Source of the DNA: an uncultured Treponema sp.
GTDB taxonomy: Bacteria; Spirochaetota; Spirochaetia; Treponematales; Treponemataceae
DNA length: 17,380 bases
Direction: 5' to 3'
Assembly (NCBI GenBank): GCA_905236465.1
Contig: CAJOQA010000202.1
Location: 1-17,380, forward strand
Shown one piece after another: positions 1-6,950 of the stretch (its first letter is position 1; each line of letters begins with the position of its first letter). The position numbers and the translations under genes were made by a program. The notes beneath the pieces were generated by a model, which worked only from the letters and a program-made list of their open reading frames with translations, ran no database searches and was not told where the DNA came from.

Positions 1-309
1 CTCGCTTATATGCGGGGCAGGACCTTGAGCGACAGTATTATTATTCTTGATGAAGCACAAAATACAACTCCTGAGCAGATGAAAATGTTTCTTACTCGGA
101 TGGGTGAGAATTCAAAGGTCTTTGTAACAGGTGATATAACTCAGATAGACTTGCCAAAGAAGGTTACTTCTGGGCTTGTTCATGCTGTAAAAGTTTTGTC
201 ATCTGTTCCTGGCATTGCAATAAAGGAGTTGACAGGGCAGGATGTTGTTCGCAACGGACTTGTAAAACAAATAATTCAGGCTTATGAAAATGAAAAAAGA
301 CAAGAATAG
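1..309 (+). CDS. phoH: PhoH-family ATPase, 3' end only
   Basis: This is the C-terminal part of a PhoH-like P-loop ATPase. The gene runs in from the left edge, and the frame is open from base 1 (Leu-Ala-Tyr-Met-Arg-Gly-Arg-Thr-Leu). The visible piece has the family signature MRGRTLSDSIIILDEAQNTT, in which the hydrophobic strand plus DEAQ is the Walker B region. This is followed by EQMKMFLTRMG and the VTGDITQIDLP sensor-like segment. The Walker A loop must lie outside the window. PhoH/YbeZ proteins are cytoplasmic ATPases that are often encoded beside ybeY and are linked to RNA and ribosome metabolism. That neighbourhood is present here, with ybeY two genes downstream. The last 26 bases overlap the start of the next gene, so the two are probably co-transcribed and translationally coupled. 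The identification is firm; the exact role is known only at family level. Confidence 0.93.
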   Translation, partial: LAYMRGRTLSDSIIILDEAQNTTPEQMKMFLTRMGENSKVFVTGDITQIDLPKKVTSGLVHAVKVLSSVPGIAIKELTGQDVVRNGLVKQIIQAYENEKRQE

Positions 310-2011
310 TGAAAGGAAAAACCTTTTTCAGCAGATTTTTTATGTATCTCAATCGTATGTAAAGGAAAATTGGCCTTCGCTGATTGTTTTTCTCTGTACT
401 TTTATTGTTGCCACAGCCTTTGCTTTTGTAAGGGTTGCAACAATGGCTTCTGTTTCTTCCTATTCAATAGATTCCTATGAAGTAGGGCAGGTTGCGGATA
501 AAACTATCATTGCAGGAAAATCGTTACCTGCAACTACTGAAAATCCTATTTCAATAACAAAGGGTGAACGCATTATCCGAAAAGGTTTTATGATTACGGA
601 AGATGAATATGCAAAACTCAGAGTTTTAGCTGAATCTCCTGTTTATATCGATTACAGGGCCTTTGCCAACAGCCTCTTGTACCTGATGCTTATAGGAGCC
701 TTGTACTTTTTCCTGTACGGAGAGACTTGCCTTGGGTATAAGATAAAGCTTAAAGAACAAATTACGGGGAGCGTCTTTTTCCTTGTAACGTATGCTTTTG
801 CCATTTTTAGTACCAAGCTTTCATCTTTTCCTTCAAATATGATGATAGCAGTTCTTACACCTGGAATTTTTTTCACCTACTTGATAGCCATACTCTTTAG
901 CCAAAGAAATGCCGTTTATTTTTCTTTTTTAATTTCATTTTCAGTTTTGAATGTGTGTGAATCCCCCCTACTGCCATTTTTTTATCTTTTGTCGTCAACA
1001 CTTGCCGCTTCTCGCATTGTGAAAAAAATATCGCGGCGCATAGATATGCTTGTAGCTTCTTTTGTTCAGTGCCTACTGAATATTGTTTTTTTAATAATTA
1101 TTAAGATTATTTTTAATTCTGTTGCAGCAGATTTGTTCTTCCTCTTGCCCGGAGTTGCCTTCAATGGTTTTATTTCTGCAATTTTATGCCTTGGTTTTAT
1201 AACTCCTATTGAATTACTCTTAAATACTGCTTCGGTATTCCGCCTTATGGATTTAAATGATTTAAGTACCCCAACCTTAAAAAAGCTGCAACTTAATGCT
1301 ACTGGAACTTATAGCCATTCTGTTATGGTTGCCCATTTAGCAGAAGCTGCCTGCTCAGATATAGGAGCAAATGGCTTACTTGCCCGGGTGGGTGCTTATT
1401 ACCATGATATTGGTAAAATGGATAACCCTGAATATTTTACTGAAAATCAGACAGGAAGTAATATCCATAATGAAATAAAGCCTTCTTTATCTGTGAGTAT
1501 TATACGTAGCCACGTTAAAAATGGACTGGAAAAGGCACGGGCCCTTAGGCTTCCCGACAGGGTTCTTGACATTATTGCTGAGCATCATGGTAATCAGGTT
1601 ATTTCATACTTCTATAATTCTGCAAAGGAAAAAGACCCGAATGTGAATCCCGCAGATTATTCTTATAATGGAAATCCGCCTACGTCCAAGGAAAGTGCTG
1701 TTGTAATGCTAGCTGATACTGTAGAAGCTGCTTGCCGTTCTTTGGATAACCCTTCTGTTTCTAGGATTGACAAGTTTACACAAGAACTTATGGATGCAAA
1801 AGTTAATGCAAGGCAACTAGATAATTGTAATTTAACCTTTAAGGAATTAAATATAATTCATTCAGCTTTTGTCCAAATTTTAGCAGGTTACTACCATAGC
1901 CGCATTAAGTATCCAGAGCAAAAAGACCCTGATACCGGCAAAAGCGAGAAAAATCCTTCTGCTGAAAAAGAAGAAAAGGAAGAAGGAGATAAGGAAAAAG
2001 AAAATGCCTAA
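284..2011 (+). CDS. pgpH: 7TM-HD membrane phosphodiesterase, PgpH/YqfF family, short outer domain
   Basis: This is a 575-residue membrane protein of the 7TMR-HD family, whose studied members (Listeria PgpH) hydrolyse cyclic di-AMP in the cytoplasm. It has one membrane segment at about residues 32-54, a short extracytoplasmic stretch (55-125), a block of roughly seven membrane segments (127-305), and a C-terminal HD domain. HD residues visible are His345 (YSHSVMVAHLAE), His374-Asp375 (YYHDIGKMDNPEYF) and His434-His435 (AEHHG). The family block SYNGNPPTSKESAVVMLAD ends at Asp478. The tail from about 545 is charged and probably disordered. Typical members have about 700 residues; the missing length is in the outer domain (see findings). 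ATG 284 overlaps phoH by 26 bases; ATG 290 is an alternative start. Its 3' end overlaps ybeY by 8 bases. The substrate is inferred from the family. Confidence 0.9.
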   Translation: MKMKKDKNSERKNLFQQIFYVSQSYVKENWPSLIVFLCTFIVATAFAFVRVATMASVSSYSIDSYEVGQVADKTIIAGKSLPATTENPISITKGERIIRKGFMITEDEYAKLRVLAESPVYIDYRAFANSLLYLMLIGALYFFLYGETCLGYKIKLKEQITGSVFFLVTYAFAIFSTKLSSFPSNMMIAVLTPGIFFTYLIAILFSQRNAVYFSFLISFSVLNVCESPLLPFFYLLSSTLAASRIVKKISRRIDMLVASFVQCLLNIVFLIIIKIIFNSVAADLFFLLPGVAFNGFISAILCLGFITPIELLLNTASVFRLMDLNDLSTPTLKKLQLNATGTYSHSVMVAHLAEAACSDIGANGLLARVGAYYHDIGKMDNPEYFTENQTGSNIHNEIKPSLSVSIIRSHVKNGLEKARALRLPDRVLDIIAEHHGNQVISYFYNSAKEKDPNVNPADYSYNGNPPTSKESAVVMLADTVEAACRSLDNPSVSRIDKFTQELMDAKVNARQLDNCNLTFKELNIIHSAFVQILAGYYHSRIKYPEQKDPDTGKSEKNPSAEKEEKEEGDKEKENA

Positions 2012-2486
2012 CAGAATTTTAGTTTCAGTTGAAGAAGGTTTAGAAGAACCTTCCTGGTTAAAGAATATAGGTCCGTTTATGGAAAAAGCCTGTCAGGAAG
2101 CTTCTTATGATGGGCAAGAAATCTCTGTTTTATTTTGCTCTGATTCTTTTATTCAGGATTTAAATAAGCAGTATCGTAACATCGATAGCCCTACAGATGT
2201 TTTATCCTTTGAGGATGGGGAAGAGTATACTGATGAAGAGGGAAAAACTTGGCTTTGTGCAGGTGATATTGTAATAAGTCTTGATACCCTGCCTAAAAAC
2301 TCAGAGTATTTTAAAGTAACTGAAAATAATGAGCTAAAACGTCTTCTTGTACACGGACTTCTTCATTTAAATGGCTTAGATCATGGGGATGAGCATGTTG
2401 AAGAAGGGAAAGAGCCTGAATGTGAAATGCTAAAAATTCAGAAGGACATCTTGCAAAAATTTGAGAAAGATGTTCTTATAGGATAA
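2004..2486 (+). CDS. ybeY: Endoribonuclease YbeY (16S rRNA maturation)
   Basis: This is a 160-residue zinc-dependent single-strand endoribonuclease, known in bacteria for 16S rRNA 3'-end maturation and ribosome quality control. The family signature is clear: HGLLHLNGLDHGDEH carries the three zinc ligands His117, His121 and His127. It is preceded by the conserved NKQYRNIDSPTDVLSFE segment (residues 54-70) and the GDIVISLD strand (87-94). The length is normal. ATG 2004 lies inside the end of the HD-phosphodiesterase gene (8-base overlap), behind purine-rich sequence that can serve as the ribosome binding site. The phoH-pgpH-ybeY order is shared by many bacteria and supports a common RNA-processing operon. 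Confidence 0.97.
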   Translation: MPNRILVSVEEGLEEPSWLKNIGPFMEKACQEASYDGQEISVLFCSDSFIQDLNKQYRNIDSPTDVLSFEDGEEYTDEEGKTWLCAGDIVISLDTLPKNSEYFKVTENNELKRLLVHGLLHLNGLDHGDEHVEEGKEPECEMLKIQKDILQKFEKDVLIG

Positions 2487-2491
2487 ATATT

Positions 2492-3304
2492 ATGGCTTTG
2501 TTTAGATTTAGAAAAGAAAAAAAAGAAGATGCTTCTTCAAAGGGGGATGCTAGTCAGACGCAGCAGCAGGTCCTTGAAGAAGAAGTAAAAGATATGATTG
2601 AGGGGGTGAAAGACCTTTCACAAACTACAGTAAAGGAAGTTATGGTTCCTCGTATTGATGTTGATTTCATTGCGCTCGGAACCCCTCAAGAAGAGCTTCT
2701 TAAAAAAGTTACGCAAAGCGGACATTCTCGTTTTCCAGTTTATACGGCCTCTATTGATAATGTTGTTGGTGTTTTATATGTAAAGGATCTTATAGCAGCT
2801 TTTTCCCGCCATGAAGAGATAAATCTTGAAAAAATAATTCGTAAGGCTTATTTTGTTCCCGAAAGCAAGCGTATAGACAGTTTACTTAGGGAATTTAAGC
2901 GAAGGCATATTCATATTGCCTTTGCAATAGACGAATATGGCGGTATAAGCGGAATTGTCTGCATGGAAGATATAATAGAAGAAATTGTCGGTGACATTCA
3001 GGATGAATTTGACAAGGAAAGGGCTGACATAACCCCCTTAGCCAATAATGTTTGGCTTTGTGATGCCAGGGTTGGCCTAGAAGATTTAAATGAAACCGTT
3101 TCTTCTTTGGGTGCCCCCCTGCCAACTGAAAATTTTGATACCTTGGGAGGTTTTGTTTTTGATTTGTTTGGCCGGATACCTGTAAAATTTGAAAAAGTTT
3201 CCTGGAATGACTATGATTTTATAGTCCAAGAAATGGAAGGTCATAAAGTTAATGTTATTAAAGTAATTTTACGAAAAAATAATGAGGGCAAGGGTGAAAA
3301 ATAA
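2492..3304 (+). CDS. tlyC: CBS-pair/CorC-HlyC domain protein (TlyC type), soluble
   Basis: This is a 270-residue cytoplasmic protein of the CorC/HlyC/TlyC family. After a charged N-terminus come two CBS motifs. CBS1 is at about residues 50-105 (VMVPRIDVDFI, GHSRFPVY, GVLYVKDLI). CBS2 is at about 115-170 (HIAFAIDEYGGISGIVCMEDIIEEIVGDIQDE). A CorC/HlyC transporter-associated domain follows (about 185-262, with FDTLGGFVFDLFGRIP). There is no N-terminal DUF21 membrane domain, so it is the short soluble form (like CorC), not the membrane-anchored CNNM/YfjD form. Spirochete homologues are often called haemolysin TlyC. That name is historical; the domains suggest adenine-nucleotide binding and a link to divalent-metal transport, which is inferred. 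It starts 5 bases after the ybeY stop, with AGGA about 8 bases upstream. Confidence 0.93.
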   Translation: MALFRFRKEKKEDASSKGDASQTQQQVLEEEVKDMIEGVKDLSQTTVKEVMVPRIDVDFIALGTPQEELLKKVTQSGHSRFPVYTASIDNVVGVLYVKDLIAAFSRHEEINLEKIIRKAYFVPESKRIDSLLREFKRRHIHIAFAIDEYGGISGIVCMEDIIEEIVGDIQDEFDKERADITPLANNVWLCDARVGLEDLNETVSSLGAPLPTENFDTLGGFVFDLFGRIPVKFEKVSWNDYDFIVQEMEGHKVNVIKVILRKNNEGKGEK

Positions 3305-3336
3305 ATTTTCAAGCTGACTTTGCACTTGAATTATTC

Positions 3337-3343
3337 GGGAGGA
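3337..3343 (+). promoter_or_regulatory. Ribosome binding site fixing the start of the TPR gene
   Basis: A strong Shine-Dalgarno GGGAGGA lies just upstream of ATG 3347. It decides that start over the in-frame TTG at 3320, which would put non-signal residues before an otherwise clean signal peptide. Confidence 0.8.
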
Positions 3344-3346
3344 TTT

Positions 3347-5479
3347 ATGAAATATAATTTAAAATCATTTTGTTTGCTATCTTGCCTTTTTTTGCTTTCT
3401 TCTTTTAGCTTTGCTCAAAAAAAGACTTCGGCATCCGCAGTCTCTCTTTTTTCAAAAGCTAAGGCTTTTCAAGAAAGAGGGGACTATTATTCTGCTATAG
3501 AGGCATATCAGGAATCTTTGCAGGTAAACCCCCAGTACGGAGATGCCTGGTACAACCTAGCCTTGTGTACATTTAGTTTAGGTGAATATGACCTTACTGT
3601 TGAGTATGCGGATACTGCCGCTAAGTATTCAAGGAATTTAAGCGATGTTCAGAATTTAAAAGGGTTAGCCCTTATCTCTTTGGGAAAAATCGATGAGGCA
3701 AGTGCTACTTTTAATACAGTTTTAAGAAAGTACCCCAATGATGTAAATGCCCGTTTCGGTCTTGCTGAAATTGACTTATATAATGGAAGTTTAAAAGCAG
3801 CTGAGCGTAGGTACTTGGATGCCCTAAAGAGGGATTCAAATAACCGGAAGGCTTTGCTTAGTTTAGCTTTGGTAACAGCAGAAGAGGGAAAAAATGACGT
3901 TGCCGAACGTTATGTAAATCAGGCTTTGGAATACCATTCAGGGGAAGCTGAAGTTCACTACTTGGCCGCATATCTTGCAGCGAGTAGGGGGGATTTAGTT
4001 GAAGCTGAAAAAAGGGCAAGGAGCTCTGTCCAAATAAACGGTAATTACGATCGTGCCTATGAACTTTTGTCCCAGATTCTTTATACTCAGGGTCGCTATG
4101 GTGAGGTTATTGATTTATGCGAATTCCGTATAGGGCGTAAAAGGGATTTAAGTTCTGCTTGGTATTTGAAAGGGCTTTCCCAAATGAACTTAGGAAATTC
4201 TATGCAGGCTCTTGAGACATTTAATACAGGGCTTTCTATAGATCCCTTAGATGAGATTATGCGCTTTGCCCTAGAGCAGCTTGCCGCCCAAATTCTTGAG
4301 GTAGAAGATAGCCGCCGATCTGTTTGGGCAAAATACCATATCGAAAAAGCTGCTGAATATAAACTTAATTTTAACGGTCCAAGTGAACGTTATGAATATC
4401 AAAAGGCTTTAAGTATAGATCCTTTAAACAAAAGAGCTAGACAGGCCTTTGCCGACATGCTAGAGCGCGATGGCTTTTATGAACTTTATTTAAATCAGCT
4501 TAAGTTTATAAAGGAAAACCATTCTTCTGCTGACAAGTCAAAGCGCTCTTCCCTTGAGGTAAAAAATGATGATACTGTAGAGGCTTTAGAAAGCCTTATG
4601 GAAGACAATCTTTCTCATAAGTGGGAAATTGACCCCTTCTATCTTGACAAGGTTAGGTGGAATATCGGTATCTACTATGAGCAGGCTCCTGTTCAGATGA
4701 TTCACCCTGATGCAGAGCGGGTTGTTGCCCTTGCTGCAAAGTCTTTGTTCAATGGAATTCCCTCTACATCAGTGAATGTCCAGTCAACTTCTGTTTCTGG
4801 TTATGCGGAGGCCTTCCGCTTAGCCCGTACACAGGGGCGGGATTACTTTGCTTTAATCAGTATTGAAGAAACAGACCGGTCTTTTGCTTTAAATGCAACG
4901 CTTTATTCTGGCAGGACAGGCACAAAAACTACGGAAATAAAAATCTATAGGACTGGAAATGACCGTGTTTCCGCTTCTTTGCGCCGCTTTAGGCAGGCTG
5001 TCCTTGATATTTTACCAATCAGGGGAAAGGTTCTTAAGAATAAGTCGGGGACACTTCTTGTAGACTTGGGTAAAAGTGACGGCCTTGTTCCTGGGGCTGA
5101 ATTTGATGTAGTAAAAAAGGGCAAGATTGTTACGGCGGATTCTGGAACTGGTGTGTACTACAATAGCAAGGATTTGTTGGGAACCTTTACGATTTCTGTT
5201 GCAGATGAAGAAATTTCAGAGGGTACTTTTAAAAAGAAGGGCTTCTATGATACTTTAAATGCAAATGATGAGATTATACTTGTTAAGTTACCGGATGACC
5301 AAAGTCAGGCCCAAACACAAGAAGGAAACGCAGTGACTGATACCCGCCCTGCTGCTGATAAGGATGGACAGCCGGCAACTGATGCCGCAGAAAATGCAGA
5401 GCGGGAATCTATAAAGGAAGATTTAAAGACTCCCGCAAAAGAATCACGGTTAATCCATATGATTCAGAATATTCTGTAA
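3347..5479 (+). CDS. Exported TPR protein with FlgT-C-like C-terminal domain
   Basis: This is a 710-residue protein of unknown function, probably periplasmic. It has a signal peptide: positive MKYNLK, hydrophobic core to about residue 20, and likely cleavage after SFA (residue 23). There is no lipobox Cys at that site. Residues about 33-310 are tetratricopeptide repeats, with repeated patterns such as GDYYSAIEAYQESLQVNPQYGDAW and AWYLKGLSQMNLGNSMQALETF. Residues about 435-555 form a mixed domain with the hydrophobic strand DYFALISIEE. Residues about 559-650 (GKVLKNKSGTLLVDLGKSDGLVPGAEFDVV) resemble the small beta domain of FlgT-C-like proteins, in which a strand is followed by G-x-x-DGL-x-x-G. 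The tail from 650 is Gln/Ala/Asp-rich and probably disordered. It follows tlyC by 42 bases and ends 8 bases from a convergent gene. An envelope scaffold is likely, but the function cannot be stated. Confidence 0.85.
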   Translation: MKYNLKSFCLLSCLFLLSSFSFAQKKTSASAVSLFSKAKAFQERGDYYSAIEAYQESLQVNPQYGDAWYNLALCTFSLGEYDLTVEYADTAAKYSRNLSDVQNLKGLALISLGKIDEASATFNTVLRKYPNDVNARFGLAEIDLYNGSLKAAERRYLDALKRDSNNRKALLSLALVTAEEGKNDVAERYVNQALEYHSGEAEVHYLAAYLAASRGDLVEAEKRARSSVQINGNYDRAYELLSQILYTQGRYGEVIDLCEFRIGRKRDLSSAWYLKGLSQMNLGNSMQALETFNTGLSIDPLDEIMRFALEQLAAQILEVEDSRRSVWAKYHIEKAAEYKLNFNGPSERYEYQKALSIDPLNKRARQAFADMLERDGFYELYLNQLKFIKENHSSADKSKRSSLEVKNDDTVEALESLMEDNLSHKWEIDPFYLDKVRWNIGIYYEQAPVQMIHPDAERVVALAAKSLFNGIPSTSVNVQSTSVSGYAEAFRLARTQGRDYFALISIEETDRSFALNATLYSGRTGTKTTEIKIYRTGNDRVSASLRRFRQAVLDILPIRGKVLKNKSGTLLVDLGKSDGLVPGAEFDVVKKGKIVTADSGTGVYYNSKDLLGTFTISVADEEISEGTFKKKGFYDTLNANDEIILVKLPDDQSQAQTQEGNAVTDTRPAADKDGQPATDAAENAERESIKEDLKTPAKESRLIHMIQNIL

Positions 5480-5487
5480 AAGTAGGC

Positions 5488-6507
5488 TTAATGGGCTGGT
5501 GAAGGCGGGATTGTGTATAAATCAAGTGTGCTTTTTGACCACTTGCGTGAAAGAACTGTGTATGTCTCCTCAAGCATTAAGAACTGGTTTAACGCTTGAG
5601 GGTACATGGCACAAAAATAGTAGGCTTCTCCTAGGTAGAAGTTAGCGCGGTCTGTAACACTTTTGCTTCTATTCTGTGCTAAAAAAATCTTAATGTCATC
5701 TATGGCCTTTTTATAGTCTTGTTTTATGAATGCTCCTTTTAGAACTTCAAAAAGCAAGTAATCATCTCCGCCAGCAGGGCTTTTTATATCCTCTTGGAAA
5801 ATGTAGGGGTCTAGAATTTCTGTTCCTTCCTTTTTTTGGCGTTCAGGTCGTAGGAGGGTAAGGGCCTGTTCCTCTGTAGAACTTTTTATTTTGGGCTTTT
5901 TCTTATTAGAATCCTTTTCGTCTATGTCAAGATATGGAAGGGGTTGTTCTCGTAAAGTTCCGTCGGTATATTCCTTAGCCTTTTCATTTTCCTGTTCTGG
6001 TTGCTTGTGCAGGCTTTTTACCCCTGTGACCCTGCAGCCCTTTACGGTTGCATTTACACCTGGCAAAATAAGCAGGTATAATTTAGCTTCTTGATTGACT
6101 TCTTTCTTACCATCTAATTCTTCATCGTAATACAGTTCTTCTTCAGATTTTGATTCATTAGTGTAATTCTCAAAGTCCCCCTTTTTTATGATTGAGATAA
6201 CAGCATAAAAGTAGGTCTTATAATCAGTGAGGGTATCTGTGTAGGAAACTGAATTATATGAAAGCCTTGCTAAGGGGGTAAGTTTAGTAAGTTCTGAATA
6301 ATTTACAATCGGTTTTGTGCTTCTGTATAGAAGCAACTGACTTATATAGTAATCTTTTGTCTTTGCAGGCAGTGTCCATGAAACAACAATTTTATTTGAA
6401 GAAAAAGGAGCGGCCGTTATATCTGTTGCTATTGGCTTTGCAGCTTCTTTTGCCTGGACTAGCAGGCAGATAAGTGGAAAAATGCAAAAAAATAGTATTT
6501 TTTTCAT
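5488..6507 (-). CDS. Exported fibronectin-III-like/TPR-like protein, function unknown
   Basis: This is a 339-residue protein I do not recognise as a named family. I start it at the ATG at 6507, because the product then begins with a standard signal peptide (MKKILFFCIFPLICLLVQA, probable cleavage after Ala19). The longer in-frame extension upstream would run through the divergent promoter and into the opposite gene. Residues about 24-107 have a fibronectin type III look: VVSWTLP in an early strand, then a YRSTKPI strand, then SYTDTLTDYKTYFYAVISI at the end. The middle (110-245) is charged and low-complexity, with Glu/Lys runs. Residues about 248-320 are helical and TPR-like (FIKQDYKKAIDDIKIFL, then ANFYLGEAYYFCAMYPQALNQFLML). 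It is probably periplasmic. It is the only real gene on the minus strand in the window, and no Shine-Dalgarno sequence is visible before its start. Confidence 0.8.
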   Translation of the reverse strand: MKKILFFCIFPLICLLVQAKEAAKPIATDITAAPFSSNKIVVSWTLPAKTKDYYISQLLLYRSTKPIVNYSELTKLTPLARLSYNSVSYTDTLTDYKTYFYAVISIIKKGDFENYTNESKSEEELYYDEELDGKKEVNQEAKLYLLILPGVNATVKGCRVTGVKSLHKQPEQENEKAKEYTDGTLREQPLPYLDIDEKDSNKKKPKIKSSTEEQALTLLRPERQKKEGTEILDPYIFQEDIKSPAGGDDYLLFEVLKGAFIKQDYKKAIDDIKIFLAQNRSKSVTDRANFYLGEAYYFCAMYPQALNQFLMLEETYTVLSRKWSKSTLDLYTIPPSPAH

Positions 6508-6513
6508 ACTTAT

Positions 6514-6542
6514 ATAATGATATAAAATTAACGGTTTGACAA
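6514..6542 (-). promoter_or_regulatory. Possible sigma70-type promoter for the minus-strand exported protein
   Basis: On the minus strand, TTGTCA (6542-6537) is followed after 17 bases by CATTAT (6519-6514, four of six consensus positions). Transcription would begin close to the ATG at 6507. Its -35 box lies on top of the -35 box of the plus-strand promoter. This is a weak call from consensus only. Confidence 0.35.
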
Positions 6543-6564
6543 GATAGTAACTTTGTTTTATGCT
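6536..6564 (+). promoter_or_regulatory. Likely sigma70-type promoter for the Cas2-like gene
   Basis: A perfect TTGACA (6536-6541) is followed by a 17-base spacer and TATGCT (6559-6564, four of six); TATACA at 6564-6569 is an alternative -10. Initiation would fall at about 6571, which is at or next to the ATG at 6572, so the transcript may have little or no leader. Confidence 0.5.
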
Positions 6565-6571
6565 ATACAAT

Positions 6572-6925
6572 ATGTTCGTTTCAATAGTATTAGAACCAGG
6601 TAGCATGGATAGTGCCCGTAACATTGTAAATCTTTTAACTCAGTCAGGTTTTATGAAAGTTCAAAAGACTTGTTGGGAAAATTCTAAGATTTCTGAAGCT
6701 GAACTTACGGACATCAAGAAGGAAATAGACCGGTATACGGACTATTATGATAATGTTCGCATCTATCAGTATCCGCTTGAAGGTAAATTCGTTATAACGG
6801 AGCTTAAAGAAAAAAAATGGAGAAGGTGTGTGCTGAATTCGTCTGCCCCGAAACCTGCTCCTTCTGAAAAAAAGGTTAGGCCGGTAAATGTAGGGGCAAA
6901 ACCAAGAACAGTAAACAAAAAATAG
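6572..6925 (+). CDS. Small Cas2-like ferredoxin-fold protein, function unknown
   Basis: This is a 117-residue protein with no name I can assign with certainty. Residues 1-85 read like the Cas2/VapD ferredoxin fold. There is a first strand MFVSIVLEPG, a helix DSARNIVNLLTQSGF, and a second strand with the Cas2-like MKVQKTCWEN. A helix ELTDIKKEIDRYTDYYD follows, then a strand NVRIYQYP, where Cas2 has a DSVRIY/F strand. The metal-binding Asp at the end of Cas2 strand 1 would correspond to Glu8. The tail (about 88-117) is basic and Pro-rich, unlike typical Cas2. There is no cas1, other cas gene or repeat array in the window. I chose ATG 6572. ATG 6560 lies in the putative -10 box, and ATG 6605 would remove strand 1, although it has an AGG 4 bases upstream. 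prfB follows 25 bases later. The fold is an inference from pattern only. Confidence 0.7.
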   Translation: MFVSIVLEPGSMDSARNIVNLLTQSGFMKVQKTCWENSKISEAELTDIKKEIDRYTDYYDNVRIYQYPLEGKFVITELKEKKWRRCVLNSSAPKPAPSEKKVRPVNVGAKPRTVNKK

Positions 6926-6950
6926 GCATACAATAATAAAAGAGGTATTT

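Noticed and set aside
2492..3304. TlyC as a haemolysin toxin
   Set aside because: The domains are CBS plus CorC/HlyC transporter-associated, with no secretion signal; the toxin label is historical and not supported by the sequence.
5477..5520. Bidirectional terminator between the convergent genes
   Set aside because: I looked for a stem-loop around the 8-base gap and saw none that pairs convincingly.
5891..6094. Plus-strand open frame opposite the fibronectin-like gene
   Set aside because: It is a shadow of the minus-strand gene, which has a clear signal peptide and domain pattern.
6572..6925. A CRISPR-Cas locus, because of the Cas2-like protein
   Set aside because: No cas1 or other cas gene and no regularly spaced repeats are present, and the flanking genes are unrelated housekeeping and envelope genes.
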